Positions 42,616 to 51,273 of a DNA stretch of 64,000 nucleotides are shown here, in pieces (position 1 is the stretch's first letter; every line of letters starts with the position of its first letter). Origin of the DNA: Dyella sp. BiH032 (GTDB lineage: Bacteria > Pseudomonadota > Gammaproteobacteria > Xanthomonadales > Rhodanobacteraceae); NCBI RefSeq assembly GCF_031954525.1, contig NZ_CP134867.1, forward strand, positions 496,001 to 560,000, read 5' to 3'. The translations under genes were made by a program, and so were the position numbers. The notes beneath the pieces were generated by a model. That model was not told the origin of the DNA. It saw only the letters and a list, made by a program, of their open reading frames with translations, and searched no databases.

Positions 42616-43166
42616 ATGCACATCAACGGCCCCCCCGCCTCCGCGAACTGCGCACCGCCCGTCAGTGGTCGCAGGAGCAGCTGGCGAAGCTGAGCGGCTT
42701 GAACCTGAGGACGATCCAGCGCCTGGAAGCGGGCGCCAAGGTCTCGACGGAATCCTTGCGGGCCTTGGCCGCTGTGTTGGAGGTGCCGGCCGAGAGTCTG
42801 CTGCTGGGTAGCCCGTCGCCCAGTCAGCCGGCGCTTCAGGCGATGCGCGAAGGCGTGTTGCGTGGTCTGGAGTTCAATGGGGTGACCTCACGGACGGATT
42901 TCTGGTGGTTTGCCCTGGCCGTGGCGATGCTGCTGGCCTTCGCTCAGCTGCTCGCCGAGGCCACCGCCCCGTTGCCGCTGCAGATCGCCTCTTTAATAGT
43001 GCTGTTGCCGTGGATCGCGGCATGCACCCGGCGCCTGCGCGATGCCGGCCTCAGCCCCTGGTGGCAGCTGATCAGCCTGGCGCCGGTGGCAGGGATCGTG
43101 GTGCTGCTCTATCTGCTCAGCTATCCGAGTAAGGCGGTGGAGCCGGGCGAAGCGGTCGTGGGCTGA
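42616..43166 (+). pseudogene. XRE regulator fused to DUF805 membrane domain, frame broken at a C7 tract
   Basis: The N-terminal frame (MHINGPP, start 42616 with AAGGA before it) ends soon after. If the run of seven C's at 42630-42636 had eight, translation would continue R-L-R-E-L-R-T-A-R-Q-W-S-Q-E-Q-L-A-K-L into the downstream frame. That frame holds a clean XRE helix-turn-helix (S-G-L-N-L-R-T-I-Q-R-L-E) and then a DUF805 domain (W-W-F-A-L, R-R-L-R-D-A-G-L-S-P-W-W). Without a shift only a short form from TTG 42699 could be made. It may be phase-variable, a slippage site, a sequencing error or a dead gene. It is divergent from the defence cassette. Confidence 0.75.
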
Positions 43167-43240
43167 TTGCGTACGGCTGGGGCATCGCCACCGGCAAGGC
43201 GGCAGCCGGGGCGCGTGGTTGTCATAGGCTCATCGCCACA

Positions 43241-44923
43241 GTGGACAAGTTCCCTCTTCCCGTATGGGATAGCGCCATACCCACCAGACCCACACCGGAG
43301 CCCCAAGTGGAAACCATCGGCCGCGACCTCCGCGAAATGCAACGCGTCCCCCTGGACGCCGCCCACGTCGCCGCCATGCGCGCCGTCGGGTCCGAGGCCC
43401 ACTATCCGGCGGGCACCTTTCTGGTGCAGCCGGGCGACCCGATCGACCGGTTCGTCTATGTCGACGAGGGGGAGATCGAGGTTGTGAATGCCTTTACGGG
43501 GGAGCGGCTGGTGCCTTCGACCCTGGGGCCGACGCAGTTCATGGGGGAGATCGCGTTCCTCAATGGCGGCACGTGGTCCTTGCCCATGCGGGCAGCGAAG
43601 GACACGCGCGTGCTGGAAGTGCCGCGCCCGGCCATGCTGCGGCTGATGTCCGAGATACCGGAGATGTCGGACATCATCATCACCGTGTTCTCGGCGCGCC
43701 GGCGCCGCCAGCTGGATGCGCGCGACGGCACGCTGGTGCTGATCGGCGAGGACGCGGACCGGAACCTGCAGCGGATCGGCGAATTCGCCAGCCGCAACCG
43801 CGTGCCGTACGTCTCCCTGGCCATCGGCAGCGCGGAGGCGCACCAGGTCGCCATCAGCTGCGGGACCACCGCGGATCGGCCGGTGGTGATCTTCGGCCGC
43901 AACCACGTCATGACCGAACCGACGCCCGACGCGGTGGCCCGGTTCTTCGGCCTCAATTTCGACTTGGCCGACGAGGAGCCGGTGGACGTGCTGATCGTGG
44001 GCGGCGGCCCCGCGGGCGTGGCGGCGGGCGTGTATGCAGGGGCCGAGGGCCTGAGCGCGATGGTGGTGGAGGACATGGCCATCGGCGGCCAGGCCGGCAC
44101 CTCCAGCCGCATCGAGAACTACATGGGCTTTCCCACCGGCATCTCCGGCGCCGACCTGGTGTGGCGCGGCGAGGTGCAGGCGATGAAGTTCGGCACGCGC
44201 TTCATCATGCCGCGCCGGGTGGCGAGCGTGGAGCGGCGCGACGATGGCAAGTTCTGCGCCACGCTGGACAACGGCCAGCGCATCCTGGCCGGCGCCATTG
44301 TGGTGGCGACGGGCGTGCAGTACCGGCGGTTGCCGATCGACCGCATGGAGGAGTTCGAGGGCTCCGGGGTGTACTACGCCGCCACAGAGAACGAGGCGCG
44401 CCATTGCAAGAACGGCGAAGCGCTGATCGTCGGCGGCGGCAACTCCGCAGGCCAGGCCGCCATGTTCCTGAGCCGCGCGGCCAGCCACGTGCGCCTGCTG
44501 GTGCGCGGCCACTCGCTGGCATCGTCCATGTCGAACTACCTGTCCAGCCGGTTGGCAGCGGACCCGAAGATCACCATCGACTACGGCGCTTCGGTGCGCG
44601 CGCTGCATGGCGGCGAGCGGCTGGATGCCGTGACGGTGCATTACAGCGAACGTGGCGAGGATGTGACGGTGCCGGCGTGCGCGCTGTTCGTCATGGTGGG
44701 CGCGGCGCCGAACACGTCGTGGTTGTCGGGCCTGGTCAAGCTGGATGCGCAGGGCTTCGTCGAGACCGGGGAAGCGGCGGGCGCGGACTCACCGTATGCG
44801 ACGTCGCAACCGGGCATCTTTGCGGTGGGTGACGTACGAGCCGGGTCGGTGAAGCGGGTGGCGTCGGCGGTGGGGGAAGGGTCGGTGGTGATTTCGAAGG
44901 TGTGGGGTTATTTGAACGGGTGA
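43241..44923 (+). CDS. Cyclic-nucleotide-domain/thioredoxin-reductase-like flavoprotein fusion
   Basis: A 560-residue fusion. Residues about 40-140 form a cyclic-nucleotide-binding (Crp-like) domain, and a thioredoxin-like segment (L-V-L-I-G-E-D-A-D) links to residue 240. The rest is a FAD/NAD(P) pyridine nucleotide-disulfide reductase: FAD motif G-G-G-P-A-G at 254-259, NADP motif G-G-G-N-S-A-G-Q at 398-405, and a final G-D-V-R-A-G-S-V-K-R-V. The redox CxxC of thioredoxin reductase is replaced by A-A-T-E-N at about 380-384, so disulfide reduction as usual is unlikely. The start is a GTG at 43241; a second GTG at 43309 is possible. Flanking genes are unrelated. Confidence 0.85.
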   Translation: MDKFPLPVWDSAIPTRPTPEPQVETIGRDLREMQRVPLDAAHVAAMRAVGSEAHYPAGTFLVQPGDPIDRFVYVDEGEIEVVNAFTGERLVPSTLGPTQFMGEIAFLNGGTWSLPMRAAKDTRVLEVPRPAMLRLMSEIPEMSDIIITVFSARRRRQLDARDGTLVLIGEDADRNLQRIGEFASRNRVPYVSLAIGSAEAHQVAISCGTTADRPVVIFGRNHVMTEPTPDAVARFFGLNFDLADEEPVDVLIVGGGPAGVAAGVYAGAEGLSAMVVEDMAIGGQAGTSSRIENYMGFPTGISGADLVWRGEVQAMKFGTRFIMPRRVASVERRDDGKFCATLDNGQRILAGAIVVATGVQYRRLPIDRMEEFEGSGVYYAATENEARHCKNGEALIVGGGNSAGQAAMFLSRAASHVRLLVRGHSLASSMSNYLSSRLAADPKITIDYGASVRALHGGERLDAVTVHYSERGEDVTVPACALFVMVGAAPNTSWLSGLVKLDAQGFVETGEAAGADSPYATSQPGIFAVGDVRAGSVKRVASAVGEGSVVISKVWGYLNG

Positions 44924-45110
44924 GGCATTGACGGGGAGTCTTGGAACGCATGAGTCAGGCGAGACTCTTGCCTCCGTTGGACGCTCTGTTTTCGGGTGTA
45001 ACGGTTGGCCTCAGTGGGATGGCTCATGCCGGCGTGCCGCTGGCCGAAGCCGATGCATGCCACCCAAAGCGATAGGCCAGGCCGGCCTGTGTCTGGCCGC
45101 TTCATGCCGG
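44924..45110. other. Short intergenic region
   Basis: Between convergent genes ending at 44923 and 45111. Nothing clear is seen beyond weak inverted repeats. Confidence 0.3.
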
Positions 45111-46208
45111 TCATGGCCGCCGCTCCAGCCGCAGCAGGCGGCCTTCCGACTCGTCGGTGAGCACGTAGAGCGTGCCGTCCGGTGCCTGCTTGACGTTGCG
45201 CAGGCGGACACCGCTGAGCAGTTCCTCCTCACCCACCACGCGGTCGCCCTGCACGTCCAGCCGTAGCAGGCTGCCGGTGCCCAGCCCGGCGAGCAGCAGA
45301 TCGCCACGCCATGCGGGGAACTGAGAACCGCGATAGACCACCAGGCCGGCGGGCGCGATCGTGCGGTCCGTCCAGGTCCAGGCCGGCGCCGTGTAGACCG
45401 CGCCGGGCAGCGTTTGCGGCAGGTAGTTGGCATCGCGGTGGCGGCCAGCGGTGCGCACGGGCCAACCGTAGTTGGCGCCCGGCTTCAGCAGGTTGATCTC
45501 GTCGCCGCGCGTCGGGCCGTGATCGGACATCCAGATGCGCCCGTCCGCGCCCTGCGCCAGGCCTTGCGCGTTGCGGATGCCGAGGGCGTAGAGCCCAGGC
45601 ACGGCGCCCGCGCCGAAGCCGGGATTGCCGGGCGCGGGTTTGCCGTCCAGGGTGAAGCGGTAGACCTTGCCGCGCGTGTCGGTGGGGTCCTGCGAGACCG
45701 GCAACGGCGGGTTGCTGCTTTCGCGGAAGTGCCGCTCGCCGACAGTGAAGTAGAGACGGCGCTGTCGGTCGATCAGCAGTCCGCCGCCGTAGTGGAAGCG
45801 TTCGTCCGAATAGGGCGTGGCATCGAACAAGGGGCGCACGTCGGCGAGGCGGTCGTCGAGCAGGCGCGCGGTGGCTAGCCGTGTGGTGGTGCCGCCGGCG
45901 CCGCGCGCGGTATAGGCGAAGTAGAGGCGCCGGTTGCTCGTGAAATCCGGATGCAGCACCACGTCGAACAGGCCGGCGTTGTCGCCGCGTCCCTGTGCGG
46001 CGTTCTCCAGGTCATCGGGCATGCCGGCGATGGGGTGCTTCGTGCCATCCGGCCCGATGCGCACCAGGCCGCCTTCCTTCTCGCTGACCAGGAAATCCCC
46101 TTGCGGCAGGAAGGCCATCGACCAGGGGCGCTTGAGCCCCGTGGCCACAGGCACCGCATCCACCTTGGCCGTGGCCACGCTTGCGGCCAGCATCAGTGCG
46201 AACAGCAT
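45111..46208 (-). CDS. PQQ-dependent aldose sugar dehydrogenase (YliI-like)
   Basis: A 365-residue periplasmic beta-propeller enzyme that oxidises aldoses at C1 with pyrroloquinoline quinone, similar in length to E. coli YliI (371). A short signal peptide (M-L-F-A-L-M-L-A-A-S-V-A-T-A) is followed by the family opening L-K-R-P-W-S-M-A-F-L-P-Q-G. Blocks such as G-G-L-L-I-D-R-Q, R-N-A-Q-G-L, W-M-S-D-H-G-P-T-R-G-D-E-I-N and N-Y-G-W-P are conserved, and the catalytic His should lie in the first quarter. The start has an AAGGAGT site. No PQQ synthesis genes are in the window. Confidence 0.88.
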   Translation of the reverse strand: MLFALMLAASVATAKVDAVPVATGLKRPWSMAFLPQGDFLVSEKEGGLVRIGPDGTKHPIAGMPDDLENAAQGRGDNAGLFDVVLHPDFTSNRRLYFAYTARGAGGTTTRLATARLLDDRLADVRPLFDATPYSDERFHYGGGLLIDRQRRLYFTVGERHFRESSNPPLPVSQDPTDTRGKVYRFTLDGKPAPGNPGFGAGAVPGLYALGIRNAQGLAQGADGRIWMSDHGPTRGDEINLLKPGANYGWPVRTAGRHRDANYLPQTLPGAVYTAPAWTWTDRTIAPAGLVVYRGSQFPAWRGDLLLAGLGTGSLLRLDVQGDRVVGEEELLSGVRLRNVKQAPDGTLYVLTDESEGRLLRLERRP

Positions 46209-46422
46209 CGGCGACTCCTTTGGTATGGTGCTTCGCGATCCGTGCCGGACGCGCGTCGAGGAAGGAGGGGCATGCCCGTGTCGTCGATGAGGCTAGCGGC
46301 CGCCGCGGCGTCCGCCCGCGCGTTTGCGCTGAGGCGTGCTCCGCGCGCGCCGAAGCGAAGCGCATCGGCCGAACGATCGCCGTGCGCCGTCTATGCTGTC
46401 CCCAGCCCGTACTGACGACGCC
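46209..46422. other. Divergent intergenic region
   Basis: Promoter region between the sugar dehydrogenase and the histidine kinase. No clear operator or small gene is seen. Confidence 0.3.
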
Positions 46423-47568
46423 ATGACGCCTGACCCCATTGCCACCCGCCAAGCGGCGCCGCCTGCCGCGCTCGGCGAGCCGCCGCCGGAGCGGTCGACC
46501 CACGCGCTGTTCTGGTGGCTGCAGACGGGCGGCTGGGGCGGCGTGTTCCTGGTCAACTACTTTTCCGCACTCGCCAACGGCAAGCCGGCCGAGTACTGGA
46601 CCGTGCTGCTCGCGGTGGCCATGGCCGGTTTTTTCGGCACGCTGGGCTTGCGCTATCTGCTGCGCGCCTGCGGCGACCGGCCGCCAGCGCGGGTGGCGTG
46701 GCTGATGATCGTGCCGGTGCTGCTGATCGCCGCGGCGATGGGGCTCACCTACAAGCTGGTGACCGACCTGGAATGGTGCCGCCAGTGCCTGCCCTTCACG
46801 CGCTTCGGCTTCTTCACCTACGTGATCAGCCAGCTCTACGTGGTGGGCGGCTGGGCCAGTCTCTATCTGGTGATGACCACCTGGCGGAAACTGCGCATGC
46901 AGACCGAGGCGGCACTGGCGGCCACTGCCATGGCGCATCAGGCGCAGCTGAAGATGCTGCGCTATCAACTGAACCCGCACTTCCTGTTCAACACCCTCAA
47001 CGCGATCTCTACCTTGGTGCTGGACCGCGACAACGCCACCGCCAACCGGATGGTGCAGGGGTTGAGCGCCTTCCTTCGCCATTCGCTCGACGCGGACCCC
47101 ATGCAGCGGGTGACGTTGAAGCAGGAGCTGGATGCGATCGGCCTGTATCTGGAGATCGAAAAGACCCGTTTCGCCGAACGCCTGCGGGTGCATGTGCACG
47201 TCGATCCCGCCTGCTGGTCGGCATTGCTGCCAAGCCTGCTGCTGCAGCCGTTGGTGGAGAACGCCATCAAGTACGCGGTGGCGAAGCGTGTGGAGGGCGG
47301 CACGATCGGCCTGCATGCCACGCGCGAGGGTGACCGCCTGAAACTGGCGGTGATCGACGATGGCCCCGGTTGGCCGGCGCTCGAAGGGCAAGGCGTGCCG
47401 CCGGACAGCGCGCCGCGCGGCAACCGGGTCGGCCTGGCCAATACGCGCGACCGATTGCGTGTGCTCTATGGGGCGCAGCAGAGCTTCGAGCTGCGCAACC
47501 GCGACGAGGGCGGCTTGGCGGTGACGATGACCTTGCCTTTCGAAGCCGTCGGAGCTTCACGCGAATGA
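46423..47568 (+). CDS. LytS/YehU-type sensor histidine kinase
   Basis: A 381-residue membrane kinase with about four transmembrane segments in the first 155 residues. A phosphoacceptor domain follows with His186 in N-P-H-F-L-F-N-T-L-N. The HATPase_c domain carries V-E-N-A-I-K-Y (N box) and I-D-D-G-P-G-W-P (G box). This type, His_kinase/HATPase without a DHp pair of helices, partners with LytTR response regulators. Its stop overlaps the regulator start by ATGA, so a two-gene unit is certain. The start at 46423 is a choice; an in-frame ATG at 46393 is also open and neither has a strong site. Confidence 0.88.
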   Translation: MTPDPIATRQAAPPAALGEPPPERSTHALFWWLQTGGWGGVFLVNYFSALANGKPAEYWTVLLAVAMAGFFGTLGLRYLLRACGDRPPARVAWLMIVPVLLIAAAMGLTYKLVTDLEWCRQCLPFTRFGFFTYVISQLYVVGGWASLYLVMTTWRKLRMQTEAALAATAMAHQAQLKMLRYQLNPHFLFNTLNAISTLVLDRDNATANRMVQGLSAFLRHSLDADPMQRVTLKQELDAIGLYLEIEKTRFAERLRVHVHVDPACWSALLPSLLLQPLVENAIKYAVAKRVEGGTIGLHATREGDRLKLAVIDDGPGWPALEGQGVPPDSAPRGNRVGLANTRDRLRVLYGAQQSFELRNRDEGGLAVTMTLPFEAVGASRE

Positions 47569-48389
47569 GTACGCCGAGGACCAGACCGATCCGCACGCTG
47601 CTCGCCGACGACGAGCCCCTGGCCCGCCGTGGGCTGGAGCTGCGCCTGGCCGGCGAACCGGATATCCACATCGTCGGCCAGGTTGGCGATGGCGCGGCGA
47701 CGGTGCGCGCGGTGACGGAACACGCGCCGGATCTGTTGTTCCTCGACGTGCAGATGCCCGGACTCGACGGTTTCGCGACCCTGCGCGCGATTCCGGCACA
47801 GCAAATGCCGCTGGTGGTTTTCGTCACCGCATACGACCAATACGCGCTTCACGCCTTCGAAGCCAACGCGGTGGACTACTTGCTGAAGCCCGTGGATGAC
47901 AGCCGCCTGCACCAGGCCCTGTTCCGGGTGCGGGAAACGCTGGATCGCCGGGAGGCCAGCGCGCATCGCGCCAAGCTGCTCGGCTTGCTCGGCGCGCTGA
48001 GCGGACGTCCGGCGCTAAGCCTGGACGAAGCGCTGAGGGCCGAAGGCGCACGGGCGTTGCACGATCCGGATGCGCCGTTGGCCATCCGCGATGGCGCACG
48101 CACGCTGCGTCTGCCGCCCGCGAGCATTCGCTGGGTGGATGCCGCCGGCGATTACCTCTGCATCCATACCGACCACGACACCCACGTATTGCGCGCCACC
48201 TTGAGGCAGCTGGAAAAACGCCTGGAACCGACGCACTTCCCGCGCATCCACCGATCGACAATGGTCAACGCGGCGCGGGTGGTCGCGCTGCGGCCGCATC
48301 TCAACGGCGAATATTTCCTGACGCTGGACTGCGGGCAGGAGCTGAAATTGTCGCGCAGCTATCGTGACCGGCTTGCGCTGTTCAAATGA
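47565..48389 (+). CDS. LytTR response regulator
   Basis: A 274-residue protein with a receiver domain (acidic pair D15-D16, phosphorylated Asp61 in F-L-D-V-Q-M-P-G, then V-T-A-Y-D and K-P-V-D). A LytTR DNA-binding domain covers about residues 165-274 (W-V-D-A-A-G-D-Y, H-F-P-R-I-H-R-S-T-M-V-N, L-K-L-S-R-S-Y-R-D-R). It is coupled with the kinase upstream by an ATGA overlap. LytTR regulators usually bind two direct repeats; the site was not located in this window. Confidence 0.92.
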   Translation: MSTPRTRPIRTLLADDEPLARRGLELRLAGEPDIHIVGQVGDGAATVRAVTEHAPDLLFLDVQMPGLDGFATLRAIPAQQMPLVVFVTAYDQYALHAFEANAVDYLLKPVDDSRLHQALFRVRETLDRREASAHRAKLLGLLGALSGRPALSLDEALRAEGARALHDPDAPLAIRDGARTLRLPPASIRWVDAAGDYLCIHTDHDTHVLRATLRQLEKRLEPTHFPRIHRSTMVNAARVVALRPHLNGEYFLTLDCGQELKLSRSYRDRLALFK

Positions 48390-48501
48390 GGTGCCGCACC
48401 GCGCACGGATTGCGCCGAAACGAGTGAAATCCGCGGTGGAGGCCATTGTCCGGTAACGTCATGCCCGCGATCCTGCGGTCGGTTTTCCACGGAGACGCGC
48501 C

Positions 48502-48993
48502 ATGAACCCGCAACGATTCCGCACCCGGCTCGCAGGCATCCTCATCATCTTGGCGACCGGTGTCCAGGCATTCCCCGCCGATATACCCAGGCCAAGTCCC
48601 GCGACGCAGCAGGACCCCGCCGCGCAGGAAGGCATGAAGCAGGCGATCCAGCATTATTTTCGCGGACAGGCGACGGGCGACGCATCGCACATGCGCCAAG
48701 CCTTCTTACCGAGTGCGCACATCGAGAGCGTACGCGACGGCAAGTTCACCTCGCTATCGCTGGATGAGTTCTGTGCGCTCTTCAAAGGCAAGGTCGCGGC
48801 GGATGAGGCTTCGCGCGTGCGGAGCATCGACTTCGTGGATGCCTCGGGCAATGCGGGCACGGCACGGGTGACGCTCAACTATGGCGCCTTGGTGATCACC
48901 GATTACTTCCTGTTGCTCAAGGTGGGCGACGAGTGGCGAATCGCCAACAAGATTTCTTACTTCGACCGGAAGGTGGTGGAGCGGGCAGGTTGA
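48502..48993 (+). CDS. Secreted NTF2-like protein (putative lumazine-binding family)
   Basis: A 163-residue exported protein with a signal peptide (to about V-Q-A-F-P-A, residue 26). A cone-shaped NTF2-like fold follows: I-Q-H-Y-F-R-G-Q-A-T-G-D-A-S-H-M, then F-L-P-S-A-H-I-E-S-V-R-D-G, and Y-F-L-L-L-K-V-G-D-E-W-R-I-A-N-K at the end. The family, annotated as putative lumazine-binding or DUF4440-like, is widespread and its ligands are unknown. The start follows GGAGACGCGCC. It is separated from the next gene by a strong hairpin. Confidence 0.75.
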   Translation: MNPQRFRTRLAGILIILATGVQAFPADIPRPSPATQQDPAAQEGMKQAIQHYFRGQATGDASHMRQAFLPSAHIESVRDGKFTSLSLDEFCALFKGKVAADEASRVRSIDFVDASGNAGTARVTLNYGALVITDYFLLLKVGDEWRIANKISYFDRKVVERAG

Positions 48994-49023
48994 GGATGAG
49001 ACACCGCAGATCGACGGATAGGG

Positions 49024-49052
49024 CCGGAGGTAGCTGACACCGCTACCTCCGG
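49024..49052. terminator. Bidirectional terminator hairpin
   Basis: CCGGAGGTAGC pairs perfectly with GCTACCTCCGG over a 7-base loop between the convergent stops at 48993 and 49123. TT follows on the plus strand. Confidence 0.7.
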
Positions 49053-49122
49053 TTATCCATCGTGCGGAATGGAGCGTTTCGCGGTCGCATCCAGGGCGAA
49101 TGTCACGCAACCGAAGACCGGC

Positions 49123-49461
49123 CTACTTCTCCCGGCAATTCGGTCCGTACCAAGCGTTGTTCTCCGTATCCAGGTTCGCGTCCATCATGGATGCGCTGCA
49201 CACGGGGAACCGTGTATCGCCGTTGCGCCGGATGCTCCGCGCTTTCATGTCCGCATCGTTCTGCGCCTGCGCGTCGGCCCGGTTCTCCCGCCGTATGTCG
49301 ATCTTCATCATGCAGTTGGCGAACTGGTCGGTTCCGGGTTGATAGCCGTAGCCGGCGCATTTGGCCTGGTCGGCGGCGCGTTGTTGTTCGGGGTTGACGG
49401 CCGCACAGCCCGTGGTGGCGCCGAAGGCGAATACCAAAAGCATCAAGGCGAATCTGCGCAT
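49123..49461 (-). CDS. Small lipoprotein
   Basis: A 112-residue protein with a lipoprotein signal peptide: M-R-R-F-A-L-M-L-L-V-F-A-F-G-A-T-T-G-C, the Cys at residue 19 being the lipidation site. The mature part is rich in Gln, Asp and Arg (R-R-E-N-R-A-D-A-Q-A-Q-N-D-A-D-M) and has several further cysteines (Cys36, Cys50 and two near the C-terminus). No family is recognised. The ribosome site AAGGAGGAG is very strong. A much longer open frame upstream is not the gene. Confidence 0.8.
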   Translation of the reverse strand: MRRFALMLLVFAFGATTGCAAVNPEQQRAADQAKCAGYGYQPGTDQFANCMMKIDIRRENRADAQAQNDADMKARSIRRNGDTRFPVCSASMMDANLDTENNAWYGPNCREK

Positions 49462-49538
49462 ATCTCCTCCTTGGTGACATGGAAACAGGGTGTTGCCTGC
49501 TGCTGCGAACGTGACGCTTGGTGTTACCGGCGATGAGC

Positions 49539-50375
49539 TTAGTCGCTCGGGGGTAGAAATGGCAGGCGGAATCGCGCGCGGTGTCGCCACGCATAGGCTG
49601 CCACTGCCAGGTTCAGTGCCGCCATGGATAACCAGATGGGCAAACCATTCGAAGGGGCTTGCGCCGGGTCTCTGAATACCGGTTGCCAAAGCGAACCTTC
49701 GCTCGTGCGCAGCAGCGCGTCCTGAGCCAGGTTGTTGGCGATATGAAACGCGGCGACGAAGGGCAGGCTTCGGGTGGCCAACATCAAACAGGCATAGAGC
49801 AGTCCACCGGAACCGACCACCAGCAAGCCGGGAAGCCAAGCCATGCCGCCGGCAAGATGCGCCGCTACAAAGATGAGCGTAGGTAGTACTACCGCCGCTG
49901 CAGCGCCATAAGCCTGGTAAAGCCGCTCCATGCCGTAGCTGCGATAACCCACTTCTTCCGCGACGCCGATGGTCAATGAGGCCACGGTTCCCGATATCAA
50001 TACGTCCCAGCGCAACGTGGGATTCGCTTGCCAATGAAAAGGCGCCCAGTACCTGACGATGCCCGCCCAGCCCAAGGCCAGCAGTAGCCCGCCCGCAAAG
50101 CCCGCCAATGCGTACGCCAACACTCGCGGTTGGGCGGATACCCCATAACGTGACCAGGAGAGGCGATCGCGGCGGAGGTAGAAAGTGGTAAGCATCACGA
50201 CGAACAGCATCACCAGCACGCACTTGAGCAGCCAGGTAAGGCTTGGATCCGTGTCACGGCTCGTCAGCACCATGGACAGGAAGGTGCCGCCAAATGCGAG
50301 CAGCGCCACGAGTGCAAAGTAGACCCAGACATACCAGGCGGGGCGCTGCCGCATTCCCTTTGAGGCTGTCGTCAT
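49539..50375 (-). CDS. CPBP-family intramembrane protease
   Basis: A 278-residue membrane protein with about eight hydrophobic segments. The CPBP (Abi/CAAX-like) catalytic motifs are E-E-V-G-Y-R (Glu140, Glu141, Arg145), then His173 in F-V-A-A-H-L-A-G-G and a second His in A-A-F-H-I-A-N-N near residue 212. Members process prenylated or membrane peptides and are often linked to bacteriocin immunity; the target here is unknown. The start at 50375 is chosen because the longer frame from 50438 has no ribosome site. Confidence 0.88.
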   Translation of the reverse strand: MTTASKGMRQRPAWYVWVYFALVALLAFGGTFLSMVLTSRDTDPSLTWLLKCVLVMLFVVMLTTFYLRRDRLSWSRYGVSAQPRVLAYALAGFAGGLLLALGWAGIVRYWAPFHWQANPTLRWDVLISGTVASLTIGVAEEVGYRSYGMERLYQAYGAAAAVVLPTLIFVAAHLAGGMAWLPGLLVVGSGGLLYACLMLATRSLPFVAAFHIANNLAQDALLRTSEGSLWQPVFRDPAQAPSNGLPIWLSMAALNLAVAAYAWRHRARFRLPFLPPSD

Positions 50376-50438
50376 GATGGGTGCCTTGGTAGATGCAGTT
50401 CGTGCATTGCGGGCCGACCAAGTTGGCCAAGTGTGCAA

Positions 50439-50609
50439 ATTACATCGTTTTAGAAGTCCCCTTCTGGTAACGCCAGTGCAGCGTTAGTTTCGTGCGGAGA
50501 TTGAAAGCGTACTTCCGCTTCTAACGGGGCGCAGGCTTTGAGTTAGCTATCCACCGTGCGCGAGCTGCCATCGTAGCCATGTGTGTAAACGGCAAGTTTT
50601 CCAAGACAG
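50439..50609. other. Intergenic region without a recognisable gene
   Basis: Lower-GC DNA. Only the promoter of the CPBP gene can be expected, and no open frame of note is seen. Confidence 0.3.
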
Positions 50610-50723
50610 TCACTCCTTGGAAGATTGCATAGCCTGCGCGATCTCACAGAGTTTGGCCGCCCCCGCCTCGCATAGTTTGGCCACCATGAGGTGTGGATGA
50701 ACTAACCGACGAAATCCTTCCAT
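50610..50723 (-). CDS. Possible 37-residue small protein
   Basis: A short open frame with coding-like composition (M-E-G-F-R-R-L-V-H-P-H-L). It carries a duplicated motif (A-K-L-C-E then A-A-K-L-C-E-I-A-Q-A-M) and a ribosome site (AGAGGGG). It lies 37 bases downstream of the gene ending at 50761 on the same strand, and the frame is open further upstream. No family is recognised. It may be a small peptide or the tail of a degraded gene. Confidence 0.3.
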   Translation of the reverse strand: MEGFRRLVHPHLMVAKLCEAGAAKLCEIAQAMQSSKE

Positions 50724-50760
50724 CAGCCCCTCTGGCGCCCGCACAAACTGCCTTAAAGCA

Positions 50761-51231
50761 TCAGCGCCCTACCTGATGGGCATACTTGTGCCTGGGCGCC
50801 AGCCACTCAAGCTCGACCCGGCAAGCCTCCCCAAACGCCATCAGAAACTGCACTCCGCCCTGATCCACCAGCTCCTTCAGCTCGTGCAGGCTGCGGTTGG
50901 GTGCCAGATAGGCCTGGATCACCAGATTCATGGCTTTCTCCGCTTCGGTCACCACCTCCCGCGAGGCGACGAGCCGGATGCGCCCCACCAGGGCGTATAG
51001 CCGTACCAGGTCGCCCACGTCGTCTTTTTCATGGCTCAACGCGTCGCCGTAGCGCTTGGACGCTTCCACGATAAACGCGCTGAAGAGCTGCTCCCGCTTG
51101 CTCCATTCGGCCTGGCGGTTTTTGTCCGTCAGCTGGTATTGCTGGGTGAGCCATGAGGTGGCGAAGGAGGTGAGGCCGCCGATCGCCGCGCCAGTCAGGC
51201 CCGCAAACGCGGATATGTATGAAGCATCCAT
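50761..51231 (-). CDS. Hypothetical single-pass membrane protein
   Basis: A 156-residue protein with one N-terminal hydrophobic segment (Y-I-S-A-F-A-G-L-T-G-A-A-I-G-G-L) and then a charged helical body (Q-L-T-D-K-N-R-Q-A-E-W-S-K-R-E-Q-L-F). The pattern, a short anchor with a cytoplasmic helical domain, recurs in many proteins of unknown function. It is co-directional with mdtP, 42 bases downstream of its end, but no functional link is visible. Confidence 0.65.
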   Translation of the reverse strand: MDASYISAFAGLTGAAIGGLTSFATSWLTQQYQLTDKNRQAEWSKREQLFSAFIVEASKRYGDALSHEKDDVGDLVRLYALVGRIRLVASREVVTEAEKAMNLVIQAYLAPNRSLHELKELVDQGGVQFLMAFGEACRVELEWLAPRHKYAHQVGR

Positions 51232-51273
51232 CGCGTGCCCCCCGGTTGATGGTCGTCGCAGTGTAGCTCTTGC

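Noticed and set aside
43121..44641. A 506-residue minus-strand open frame
   Set aside because: Antisense to the FAD fusion protein; His/Arg-rich without domains.
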